From the NCBI GenBank assembly GCA_018969165.1, contig JAGWYX010000241.1, positions 1-6,404 on the forward strand: a stretch of 6,404 nucleotides of DNA. The letters run 5' to 3'. This DNA comes from Verrucomicrobiota bacterium (GTDB taxonomy: Bacteria > Verrucomicrobiota > Verrucomicrobiia > Limisphaerales > JAGWYX01). Positions 1 through 6,387 of this stretch are shown piece by piece. The notes under the pieces were generated by a model, which did not search any database, had not been told where the DNA came from, and saw only the letters and a program-made list of their open reading frames with translations. Made by a program: the position numbers and the translations under genes. Numbering within the stretch: the stretch's first letter is position 1; each line of letters begins with the position of its first letter.

Positions 1-31
1 GGTGAGGCGGGTGGCCGGCCCGCGGTGGGCG

Positions 32-997
32 TCAATCAAAGGCGTGACCGGCGCAGCAGAGGACGTTTTTGACTTTGTGCCGGACGAGTTCCTTGACCCG
101 AGCGCGGGCCGGGCCGAGGTATTTGCGGGGATCGAATTCCTTGGGGTTCTCGAAGAGGGCCTTGCGGATGGCGGCGGTCATGGCCAACCGCAGGTCGGTA
201 TCGATGTTGACCTTGGTGCAACCGACGCGGCGGGCGACCTCGATATCGGCTTCCGGCACGCCGGCGGTGTCTTCGCCCAGTTTGCCGCCGTAGCGATTGA
301 TTTCCTCGGCCAGTTCCTTGGGCACGCTCGAGGCGCCATGCAGCACCAGCGGGTAATCGCCCAGGCCCGCGTCCAGGAGGGTCTTTTTGATCGCCTTCAA
401 CCGGTCCAGGTCCAGATGTTGAGCGCCTCTGAATTTGTAGGCACCGTGGGAGTTGCCGATGGCGACGGCCAGCGAATCGACGCCGCTGGCCTTGACAAAG
501 GCGACGGCCTCCTCGGGGTGAGTGTAGTGACCGCCCTTGGAGAAGCCACCGCCGGCCTCGCCTTCGTCGAACTGGGCGCCGACCAATTGCCCCAGCTCGC
601 CTTCGACCACGCAGTTGTGTTTGTGGGCGTATTCGACCACCCGGCGGCAGACCTCGACGTTCTTGTCGAACGGCAGGTGGCTGCCGTCGATCATGACGCT
701 GGTGAACCCTTCATCGATGCACTCCTTGCACAGCTCGAAGGAGTCCCCATGGTCCAGGTGCACGGCGATGGGGATATTGGTCAGGCTGATGGCGGCCTCG
801 ATGAGCTTTTTCAAATAGACCGGATTGGCGTACTGGCGCGCCCCTTTGGAAATCTGCAGCATCACGGGGGCCTTTTCCTCCTCGCATGCCTCGACGATGG
901 CCTGGAGCAATTCCATGTTGTTCACGTTAAACGCCCCCAGCGCGTATTTCTCTTTCAGCGCCTTGGCGAACAGGTCTCGGGTGTGTGTCAGTGGCAT
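32..997 (-). CDS. fba: Class II fructose-1,6-bisphosphate aldolase
   Basis: This cytosolic zinc enzyme cleaves fructose-1,6-bisphosphate to dihydroxyacetone phosphate and glyceraldehyde-3-phosphate, and runs in reverse in gluconeogenesis. The 321-residue product is a normal length for the shorter class II bacterial type. Visible family motifs are the HLDHG segment (80-84), with catalytic Asp82 and zinc ligand His83; VEGELG (131-136), with Glu134 matching the zinc-site glutamate of the E. coli enzyme; an acidic mobile loop around 144-147 that probably carries the catalytic Glu; GNSHG (181-185), with zinc ligand His184; LHGASS (219-224), with zinc ligand His220; and the phosphate-binding NIDTD (264-268). 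The start at 997 is chosen because MPLTHTRDLF leads straight into the first barrel strand (GAFNVNN, 21-27). No Shine-Dalgarno sequence precedes it; the leader is A/C-rich. It follows the secreted protein gene after a 165-nt gap and may have its own promoter. The gene looks intact. The motif match is complete, so the assignment is secure; type and oligomeric state are not determinable here. Confidence 0.96.
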   Translation of the reverse strand: MPLTHTRDLFAKALKEKYALGAFNVNNMELLQAIVEACEEEKAPVMLQISKGARQYANPVYLKKLIEAAISLTNIPIAVHLDHGDSFELCKECIDEGFTSVMIDGSHLPFDKNVEVCRRVVEYAHKHNCVVEGELGQLVGAQFDEGEAGGGFSKGGHYTHPEEAVAFVKASGVDSLAVAIGNSHGAYKFRGAQHLDLDRLKAIKKTLLDAGLGDYPLVLHGASSVPKELAEEINRYGGKLGEDTAGVPEADIEVARRVGCTKVNIDTDLRLAMTAAIRKALFENPKEFDPRKYLGPARARVKELVRHKVKNVLCCAGHAFD

Positions 998-1044
998 AGT
1001 CGTGTTGTGTTGTCAGCTCGCGGGGTCACCGCGATGAAATCCAC

Positions 1045-1077
1045 ATACTAGGAACCCGGCGGGGGAATTGAAATCAA
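1045..1077 (-). promoter_or_regulatory. Weak candidate promoter for fba
   Basis: On the minus strand, TAGTAT (1045-1050) resembles a -10 box (4 of 6 consensus bases) and lies 47 nt before the aldolase ATG. TTGATT (1072-1077) resembles a -35 box, but the spacing is 21 nt, longer than the usual 16-18. A shifted -35 (TTCAAT, 1067-1072) gives a 16-nt spacer but a poorer match. This is the only AT-rich stretch in the gap, which is the main reason for listing it. Sigma factor preference in this organism is unknown. Confidence 0.25.
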
Positions 1078-1084
1078 AATTTCA
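1069..1084. repeat. Perfect 6-bp inverted repeat (TGAAAT-N4-ATTTCA)
   Basis: TGAAAT (1069-1074) and ATTTCA (1079-1084) are exact reverse complements separated by CAAA. The site is AT-rich in a GC-rich setting and overlaps the candidate -35 region 72-87 nt upstream of the aldolase start. Its size and symmetry would suit a dimeric regulator operator, but a 6-bp arm pair can also arise by chance. No regulator is encoded in the window. Confidence 0.3.
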
Positions 1085-1096
1085 GGTCGTACGAAT

Positions 1097-1112
1097 CGCC
1101 GCATCAGCGGCG
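1097..1112 (-). terminator. GC-rich hairpin downstream of the secreted protein gene; possible weak terminator
   Basis: CGCCGC (1097-1102) pairs perfectly with GCGGCG (1107-1112) around a 4-nt loop. On the minus strand it lies about 50 nt past the stop codon at 1163. The sequence that follows in the transcript is ATTCGT and then mixed sequence, not a clear U-tract, so intrinsic termination is doubtful. It could instead be a 3'-end stabilising hairpin. Confidence 0.25.
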
Positions 1113-1162
1113 GCCCCGGCTCATCCGTCCGGCCCCATTCCGCGGGTGCCAACGACGTGAAC

Positions 1163-3520
1163 TCAAAACGTCACCCGCAGCTCGCGCGGCCGGGCCTCGT
1201 TCGCGAAGCGGAGCCAGAGCAGCCCGGGCTTGGCCTCGTACTGGCGGTCCTGGACGGCTGCGCCCTGCAGGGTCACCTGGCGTGGCCGCGCTGGGATCCG
1301 CAGCAGGACTCCTCCCGGTGTTTGGGCGACGCCTTCGACGACACAGCGAAACTGCCGTGAGGGGGAGGGCAGCGGCAAGGCCTTGCATGCGGCGGCCAGG
1401 ACTTGTGTGCGGCTCCCGCGGAGGCGATCGAGGTCGAGCAGCAATTTGCGGTCGCCCGGCGTCAACTCGATTCGCGTCTGCACCCGTAATTGCGGATCGA
1501 ACAAATTCACGAATCGCCCGGTGAGGATTCGGGGCGGGGCGTCCGCACCCTCGGTCAACCCGGCGGCAATGACGTAGCAGCCGCGACGCAGCAGCAAGTA
1601 GTTCGTTTCCCGCCAGCGCGTGCGCGTGCCGCGGATGGCGGCGCGCACCGCCCGGAGCAATCGGTCGGGTCCGTCCGGTTCGCGGGCCAGTTGTGCCGGG
1701 TCGAAGGCGCGGAAATCGACCACGCCGCGGCCCACGGCGTAGCGGCCGGGTTTGGCGCCGCGCGCCAGGCCGAGCAGATCGAACAGGTGTTCGCGCGGGG
1801 TGGAATAGTGATTGGGGCCGCGGTTCCACCATTCGCGCACGGCGTTGTAGGGATCGCCGTCGTCATCGACAAACACCAGCGCGCCGCCGGCCTTGACCCA
1901 CCGGACCAGCGGGGCATGCACGTCCGGGCTCAGGGGTTTCATGCCGCGATAGCTCAGCAGGATCAGGTCGTAGCGGTCGAGGCAGCCGGGAATCGTCAGG
2001 TTCTCCAATTGCACCGGTTCGACGGGCACACCCTGCTTCAGCAAGGGCAGCGCCAGACCGTAGAAATCGCTCAGGTGCGCGTCGCCAGGGTCTGGTTCAC
2101 CGCGCTCGAACATCATCGAGTCGCTGACCATGACCCCGACCCGTTCAGTACCGCAATCCCACCGTACCGGGGCCTGGTTCATGTCGTTGAGCGTATTGAT
2201 GACGGTCTGGAGTTCGGTGGCATACTGCGGCGGAATTGGTTCGCGCCGGCCAGGTTGGGTGCGGGACGGGTAGCGTCCGCTGAAGACGCGTTCCGGCCAC
2301 GGCATGACTTCGTAGCGCCACACCGCGGGCTGCAACAGCGAAGCGGTGAGCGTCGATTCCCAGTTGCGCCGGTAATCGTCCCAGTCGTGGTTCGGGTTGT
2401 CCTCGACCGGATCGTTGAGGTACCACACCTGGCGGCCGGTCGAGCGCACCAGGTTCTGCATCGCGCCGTATTCGAGAAATGCGGTCTCGAAGGTGCGCTC
2501 GGCCAATCGGCCGCGGTAGAGGTTGGGGGTGCGCGCCGTGCCGGTCCAGACCTGGGCGATGTAGCCGTCGCAGCCGTCCAGTCGGGCGAGGCTCGATTCG
2601 GGGCTGACGATTCGCCAGTGTGCGTAGTTGAGCAGGCTGTGGGTGGGGACGTAGCACCGGACCTGGCGCCCGTGCTGGCGGTTGTAGGCCTGGACGAAAT
2701 CGAAGACCTGCTGCAACGCGCGGCGGTAGAGGAAATATTTGAGCTTCGAGGCCCGCCATTGGGCGTCCACGGAATTGTGCGGCGGCACCCAGTCGTCGCC
2801 GTAGAACCCTTTCCACTCGCGCTTGAAGCCGGCGGAGTAACCGCTGCGGACCCAGAACTCGGGTTCCTCGAGGTGAATTGCCTGGGCCCCGGCGTCGAGG
2901 GCGCGCTGCACGCCGACGCACAGGAACTTGCCATAGTTCTGACCCGGGCACATGTAGTACACGTCGCCGCCGTGGCTGACCTTGCGCCCGGTCCGGTCGG
3001 TCTGGGCTTCGTCCTGGTGGTTGGTGCCGTCGAATCGGCCGTAGAGGTAATCCTGGTAGTGGCCCCAGGAGACGCCGGTCATGACGTGAATCCGGTAGCC
3101 ATGCGCGCGCCAGGTGGCGATCCGGTCCGGCAGTTGGGGATCGATGCCATAGACGATGGCGACGTCCGAGCGCAAGTCGCTGCGTTCGGAGAACGGGTGG
3201 CCGGTCTGGAAGCAGGTGCGTTCGAGGGCCTGGCGCGGGTCGAGGAGCACCGGCTCGGCGGAAACGCAGTTCAGGGCAGGGAGCCAAAGTCCCAGCGCGA
3301 GGCCGAGGACGAGGTGGGGCCGGGCGACCCGCGAAGTATTGGACCCGCGTGCGCGCTTGAGCGGCGAGGCGGCGCTCGGCGCGGTCGAAGGATTCGGTTG
3401 AGACCGTGTTTTTAAAATGGCACGCGGCTGGGCAACTTGCGCCGGAAACTCAGGGCGCGCTGCGGCTGGTCGAGGACGACCCAGCCGCGCACCGCATTTT
3501 TCAAACCCGCTGTGACTCAT
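1163..3520 (-). CDS. Secreted TIM-barrel glycosidase-like protein with a GATase-like domain
   Basis: From the ATG at 3520 this is 785 residues. A hydrophobic signal segment (about 69-85) ends in VSA|EP (88/89), a plausible type I cleavage site; ALNC (82-85) is a poor lipobox, so a lipoprotein is less likely. Residues about 115-415 look like a glycoside-hydrolase-type barrel: IHLEEPEFW (216-224) contains paired acidic residues at 218-219, CDGYIAQVW (317-325) suggests a later strand, and WRYEVMPWPERVF (401-413) contains Glu404. Residues about 460-590 (VGVMVSDSMMF; YDLILLSYRGMKPL; VKAGGALVFVDDDGD) resemble the class I glutamine-amidotransferase-like fold found next to the barrel in GH42-type enzymes. 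Residues 640-785 look beta-rich. I infer an exported carbohydrate-active or carbohydrate-binding protein. I cannot name the family or substrate, and Glu218/219 and Glu404 as catalytic pair is a guess. The start is uncertain: ATGs at 3529 and 3562 are also possible, and the first ~35 residues come from a palindromic element (3411-3520). The gene follows ftsK by 59 nt. Confidence 0.75.
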   Translation of the reverse strand: MSHSGFEKCGARLGRPRPAAARPEFPAQVAQPRAILKTRSQPNPSTAPSAASPLKRARGSNTSRVARPHLVLGLALGLWLPALNCVSAEPVLLDPRQALERTCFQTGHPFSERSDLRSDVAIVYGIDPQLPDRIATWRAHGYRIHVMTGVSWGHYQDYLYGRFDGTNHQDEAQTDRTGRKVSHGGDVYYMCPGQNYGKFLCVGVQRALDAGAQAIHLEEPEFWVRSGYSAGFKREWKGFYGDDWVPPHNSVDAQWRASKLKYFLYRRALQQVFDFVQAYNRQHGRQVRCYVPTHSLLNYAHWRIVSPESSLARLDGCDGYIAQVWTGTARTPNLYRGRLAERTFETAFLEYGAMQNLVRSTGRQVWYLNDPVEDNPNHDWDDYRRNWESTLTASLLQPAVWRYEVMPWPERVFSGRYPSRTQPGRREPIPPQYATELQTVINTLNDMNQAPVRWDCGTERVGVMVSDSMMFERGEPDPGDAHLSDFYGLALPLLKQGVPVEPVQLENLTIPGCLDRYDLILLSYRGMKPLSPDVHAPLVRWVKAGGALVFVDDDGDPYNAVREWWNRGPNHYSTPREHLFDLLGLARGAKPGRYAVGRGVVDFRAFDPAQLAREPDGPDRLLRAVRAAIRGTRTRWRETNYLLLRRGCYVIAAGLTEGADAPPRILTGRFVNLFDPQLRVQTRIELTPGDRKLLLDLDRLRGSRTQVLAAACKALPLPSPSRQFRCVVEGVAQTPGGVLLRIPARPRQVTLQGAAVQDRQYEAKPGLLWLRFANEARPRELRVTF
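3411..3520. repeat. Structured palindromic element, candidate dispersed repeat
   Basis: Three nested pairings are visible. (1) CGCGGCTGGG (3423-3432) is an exact reverse complement of CCCAGCCGCG (3480-3489). (2) GCGGCTGGTCG (3462-3472) pairs with 3477-3488 as an 11-bp stem with one bulged base and an AGGA loop. (3) GCGCC (3439-3443) pairs with GGCGC (3454-3458). Stems 1 and 2 compete for the same right arm, so alternative folds are possible. On the minus strand the element ends in an ATTTTAAAAA stretch (3411-3419). A second minus-strand frame through it reads KNAVRGWVVL...LPSRVPF followed by TAA (3412-3414), a peptide I recall, without being able to verify it, as recurrent in Verrucomicrobiota annotations. 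Only one copy lies in this window, so the repeat status is inferred. Outer limits are approximate. Confidence 0.5.
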
Positions 3521-3565
3521 CGGCTGCATTGCGACAATGTGCGCCCGCCAACGAATCTGCATCCA

Positions 3566-3577
3566 GGCCGAAAGGCC
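3566..3577. other. Short GC hairpin just after the ftsK stop codon
   Basis: GGCC (3566-3569) and GGCC (3574-3577) form a 4-bp stem around a 4-nt loop, beginning 2 nt after the ftsK stop on the minus strand. The loop reads GAAA on + and TTTC in the leftward transcript. The stem cannot be extended and no U-tract follows, so it is unlikely to terminate transcription by itself. Confidence 0.2.
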
Positions 3578-3579
3578 AT

Positions 3580-6207
3580 CTACCCGTTTGCCAGGTCTTT
3601 GTCCCCGGCGCTGGTGCTGCCGTCGGCGCCGCCGCCATCGAGGTCGATGAGGATGTCGCGGGGTTCGGCGCCTTTGCTCGGGCCGACGATGCCGCGGTTC
3701 TCCAGTTCGTCCATGATCCGCGCGGCGCGGGTGTAGCCGAGGCGCAAGCGGCGCTGGAGCAGCGACACGCTCGCCTTTTGCTCGCTGCGGATCACCTCGA
3801 TGCACTGCTCGATCAGGTCTTCGTCCTCGTCGATCCCGCCGTTGTCGCCGTCGAGGTTGCTCACCGGCTTTTGGAGCTGCTGGTGGATTTCCAGTTCGTA
3901 GCTAGGCTTGGCCTGTTTGGCGATGAAATCGACGATATTCTGGATTTCCTGGTCGGTGATCAGCACCCCCTGCGCGCGGATCAACTTGGCCGAGCCCGGC
4001 GGCAGATAGAGCATGTCGCCTTTGCCGAGCAGCTTGTCGGCGCCCATCGCGTCGAGGATCGTGCGCGAGTCCACCTTGGCAGCCACCTGGAAGGCGATGC
4101 GGGCCGGGATGTTCGCCTTGATGACGCCGGTGATGACATCGACGCTGGGGCGCTGAGTGGCCACGATGCAGTGGATGCCGGCGGCGCGAGCCATCTGGGT
4201 GATCCGGGCAATCGCCATTTCGACATCGGCCGGCGCCACCAGCATGAGGTCCGCCAATTCGTCGATGATGACAACGATGTAACTGAGCCGCTCCGGGATA
4301 ACGATGTCCTCGTCGCGCGGCACCACAATCTCCTCGTCCAACTCGACGGCGAACCCTTCGGAGTTGGCCTCGATCTTCTCTTTCTTGGCGGTGAGCGGCA
4401 GCTCCGGTTCGGGGCGCGGGAGCGGCTTGTTTTTGGGCCGTTCGTTGAACGCCTTGATATTGCGGACGCCGACCTTGGCGAAAATCTGGTAGCGTTTTTC
4501 CATTTCGTTGACGACCCAGCGCAAGGCGAGGATGACCTTTTTTGGGTCATTGACCACCGGGACGACCAGGTGCGGGAGCAGGTTGTATTGCTGGAGTTCG
4601 ACCACCTTGGGATCGATCATCACGAAGCGGAGCTGGTCGGGCGAAAACCGGTAGAGGAGCGAGGTGATGATGCCGTTGATGCAAACCGACTTGCCGGACC
4701 CGGTGCTGCCGGCGATCAGCAGGTGCGGCATCTCGGCCAGATCCGCCACGATCGGTTGACCGTAAACGTCCTTGCCCAGGGCCAAGGGGATGCGCGCCTT
4801 GGTGCGCCGCCACTCCTCCGATTCGAGCTGGTCGCGCATGACGACCATGGTCTTGACCGGGTTGGGGACTTCGACGCCGACCGAACTTTTGCCGGGCACC
4901 GGGGCCAGGATATGGATGCGTTCGGCCTTGAGGGCGGCGGCGATGTTGTTGGACAGGGCGGTGATCTTCTCGAGCTTGACCCCCGGTGCCGGGTGCAGCT
5001 CGTAACGGGTAATGGTGGGGCCCTTGGTAATGTCGCCCAGCGAAACCTCGATATCGAATTGCGCCAGCGTGTTCTGCATCAGCCGGGCGTTGGCCATCAG
5101 CTCCTCTTTGGATTCGGTCGGCTTGATCGTCGGATCGGGGTAATTCAGGAAGTCGAGCGGCGGTAACTGGTAATCGCCGATCATCGGCGTCGAGGCGACG
5201 GCGATCGGTTTGGGTTTTCGCGGGGCCGCCTTTGGTTTTGGAGGGGTGACCGGCAGGCCGGAGATGACCGGCTCGGCGGGTGCCTTCGTCGGTTCGGTGG
5301 CCGTTGGCGACGCGTCCGGCGGTTTGGTTCCGGCCGGTTTGCCGAGAATGTCCGCCGTGGTGGCCGCGGCAATTTCCCTGGCGCTGATCACTTCGCCTTC
5401 CTCGGCGGGGGCGTCCCCCTTGGATTCGGCTTTCTCGGCTTTCGCCGGTTTACGGGCGGCCTGCGGCGGGCGCGCCGGTGGCACACTCAAGTCGCGCACG
5501 GTGGGTTCGGGGACCGGCTGCAAATCGGCGCCCAGGCCGGAGCGCTCGACTTCTTCCTGGAGTTTGCGGGCTTGTTTTTCGAGTTCGCGGGCGCGCCGTT
5601 CGAGGGCCTTTTCGTCGGGCACGGCGGCCGGAGTGGTTTCGCGGCGGCGTTGCCACCAGGCGCGCACCCAGATGCCGAGCCGGAAATCGGTGAGGCCGTA
5701 GAGGCTGATGATCCAGCAGGTGGCGAAGATGGTGGTGGCGCCGACCTCGCCGAAATTCGAGAAGAGATACTGATTCATCACCGAGCCCAGGAGGCCGCCG
5801 GGCTGGACGCGGAGATTGGTCTCGAACGGGTGGATCAGCGCGGAGTGGGCGTAGAGGTCGAGGAACCCGGCGCTGACGAAGCTCAGCAGCAGCGCCCAAA
5901 TCCAGCGCCGCTGCAGGTAGGCCAGCAACTGGAGCAGGTAGCCGAGGCCGAACAGGAGCAGCAACACCGGCAGGATATAGGCGGCTCCGCCCAGCAGCAC
6001 AAACGCCGCGTAGCCGGTGTAGGCGCCCACTGAGCCGATCCAGTTGTGCTTGGGGACATTTGGCGGGACGGAGTTGGCGGGCAGATCGTTGGGGGCGTAG
6101 GAGAACAACGCGACGAAGAGGAGGAACGCCAGGGCCAGGAGAACGATCCCGACGATGTCATGGAGGCCGTGCGTTTCGGCGCGGTTGGATGGCGCATTGC
6201 GAGCCAT
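3580..6207 (-). CDS. ftsK: DNA translocase FtsK/SpoIIIE
   Basis: FtsK is a septum-anchored, hexameric ATP-driven pump that moves chromosome ends apart at division and, in studied species, activates XerCD recombination at dif. The 875-residue product has the full layout: N-terminal membrane segments at about 16-38, 62-93, 102-120 and 154-173; a charged, probably coiled-coil stretch (198-222) and a Pro/Ala/Lys-rich linker to about 340; the alpha domain (about 345-475, with GPTITRYELHPAPGVKLEKI); the RecA-like motor with Walker A GSTGSGKS (500-507) and Walker B VVIIDE (ending at Asp649-Glu650); ATQRPSVDVITGVIKANIP downstream; and the C-terminal gamma winged helix (about 794-854), which reads KOPS polarity sites. 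The ATG at 6207 is chosen because MARNAPSNRAETHG leads directly into the first membrane helix. Upstream ATGs at 6294 and 6369 are less likely, and the latter lies antisense inside the tRNA gene. No Shine-Dalgarno sequence is seen. A charged insertion of about 50 residues lies between Walker A and B. Confidence 0.96.
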   Translation of the reverse strand: MARNAPSNRAETHGLHDIVGIVLLALAFLLFVALFSYAPNDLPANSVPPNVPKHNWIGSVGAYTGYAAFVLLGGAAYILPVLLLLFGLGYLLQLLAYLQRRWIWALLLSFVSAGFLDLYAHSALIHPFETNLRVQPGGLLGSVMNQYLFSNFGEVGATTIFATCWIISLYGLTDFRLGIWVRAWWQRRRETTPAAVPDEKALERRARELEKQARKLQEEVERSGLGADLQPVPEPTVRDLSVPPARPPQAARKPAKAEKAESKGDAPAEEGEVISAREIAAATTADILGKPAGTKPPDASPTATEPTKAPAEPVISGLPVTPPKPKAAPRKPKPIAVASTPMIGDYQLPPLDFLNYPDPTIKPTESKEELMANARLMQNTLAQFDIEVSLGDITKGPTITRYELHPAPGVKLEKITALSNNIAAALKAERIHILAPVPGKSSVGVEVPNPVKTMVVMRDQLESEEWRRTKARIPLALGKDVYGQPIVADLAEMPHLLIAGSTGSGKSVCINGIITSLLYRFSPDQLRFVMIDPKVVELQQYNLLPHLVVPVVNDPKKVILALRWVVNEMEKRYQIFAKVGVRNIKAFNERPKNKPLPRPEPELPLTAKKEKIEANSEGFAVELDEEIVVPRDEDIVIPERLSYIVVIIDELADLMLVAPADVEMAIARITQMARAAGIHCIVATQRPSVDVITGVIKANIPARIAFQVAAKVDSRTILDAMGADKLLGKGDMLYLPPGSAKLIRAQGVLITDQEIQNIVDFIAKQAKPSYELEIHQQLQKPVSNLDGDNGGIDEDEDLIEQCIEVIRSEQKASVSLLQRRLRLGYTRAARIMDELENRGIVGPSKGAEPRDILIDLDGGGADGSTSAGDKDLANG

Positions 6208-6309
6208 GCCGGGCAGGGTAAAACAAGGCGATGAAATGACAAATCGAAAACGCCCGAAAAATCGCGTTGCCAAAGCGCGCGCGGGCGGGCACATTTCAGG
6301 GCTTGCGGT
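6208..6309. promoter_or_regulatory. Divergent promoter region between ftsK and tRNA-Pro
   Basis: These 102 nt must hold the start signals for ftsK (leftward) and tRNA-Pro (rightward). The region has an A-rich part (about 6219-6262, including two CGAAAA copies at 6245-6250 and 6255-6260, one helical turn apart) and a GC-rich part (6273-6290). TTGCCAA (6267-6273) resembles a -35 box when read on either strand (TTGCCA on +, TTGGCA on -, each 5 of 6). No convincing -10 for ftsK is found at the right distance. No small gene is apparent. Confidence 0.5.
6267..6295 (+). promoter_or_regulatory. Candidate promoter for tRNA-Pro
   Basis: TTGCCA (6267-6272) matches the -35 consensus at 5 of 6 bases. With a 17-nt spacer, CACATT (6290-6295) sits at the -10 position but matches only 3 of 6. 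Transcription would then start near 6302, giving a short leader of about 8 nt before the mature 5' end at 6310. The A-rich tract just upstream (6240-6262) could act as an UP element, common at stable-RNA promoters. The weak -10 keeps confidence low. Confidence 0.35.
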
Positions 6310-6387
6310 CGGGGCGTAGCGTAGTCTGGCTAGCGCGCTTGTTTCGGGTACAAGAGGTCGTGAGTTCAAATCTCACCGCCCCGACCA
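6310..6387 (+). tRNA. tRNA-Pro (anticodon CGG)
   Basis: The cloverleaf is complete. Acceptor CGGGGCG (6310-6316) pairs with CGCCCCG (6377-6383). The D stem GCGT/GCGC (6319-6322 with 6333-6336) encloses a loop containing GG. The anticodon stem CTTGT/ACAAG (6338-6342 with 6350-6354) has the 7-nt loop TTCGGGT, placing anticodon CGG at 6345-6347. A 5-nt variable loop (6355-6359) is followed by the T arm GTGAG-TTCAAAT-CTCAC (6360-6376). Discriminator A is at 6384 and CCA is encoded at 6385-6387. The anticodon decodes the proline codon CCG. The C1-G72 first pair, unusual among tRNAs but typical of bacterial tRNA-Pro, supports the identity. It is transcribed away from ftsK. Confidence 0.97.

Larger units (their letters stand above)
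998..1162. other. Intergenic region upstream of the aldolase gene
   Basis: This gap separates the stop of the secreted protein gene from the aldolase start. It holds a GC-rich hairpin (1097-1112), an AT-rich inverted repeat (1069-1084) and a weak promoter-like pair (1045-1077), each listed separately. I see no small gene in it: the minus-strand reading frames contain no convincing start or coding bias. Its length and the AT-rich island suggest that the aldolase is at least partly transcribed on its own rather than only by readthrough from upstream. Confidence 0.5.

Noticed and set aside
7..23. GC-rich inverted repeat (GCGGG/CCCGC) just past the aldolase stop as a terminator
   Set aside because: The stem is only 5 bp with a 7-nt loop and the window ends before any U-tract could be seen, so it cannot be told from chance in GC-rich DNA.
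2..1051. Rightward open frame (349 codons) opposite the aldolase gene
   Set aside because: The minus strand encodes an unmistakable aldolase with all metal ligands, so the opposite frame is a by-product of codon bias.
1490..3415. Long rightward open frame (641 codons) opposite the secreted protein gene
   Set aside because: It is an antisense mirror of a GC-rich gene, with no signal, motif or membrane pattern. The minus-strand frame has a signal peptide and coherent domains instead.
3521..3805. 95-codon N-terminal extension of the secreted protein starting at 3805
   Set aside because: It overlaps the conserved C-terminal gamma domain of ftsK by 226 nt, and the extension is a low-complexity Arg/Pro/His shadow sequence.
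3406..5166. Long rightward open frame (586 codons) opposite ftsK
   Set aside because: It lies antisense to conserved FtsK motor and gamma domains, and its His/Asp/Val/Gly-rich composition is typical of the mirror frame of a GC-rich gene. It has no recognisable domain.
6208..6369. 54-codon N-terminal extension of ftsK starting at 6369
   Set aside because: It would begin antisense within the tRNA-Pro gene and cross its promoter region. The ATG at 6207 directly precedes the normal N-terminal membrane segment.
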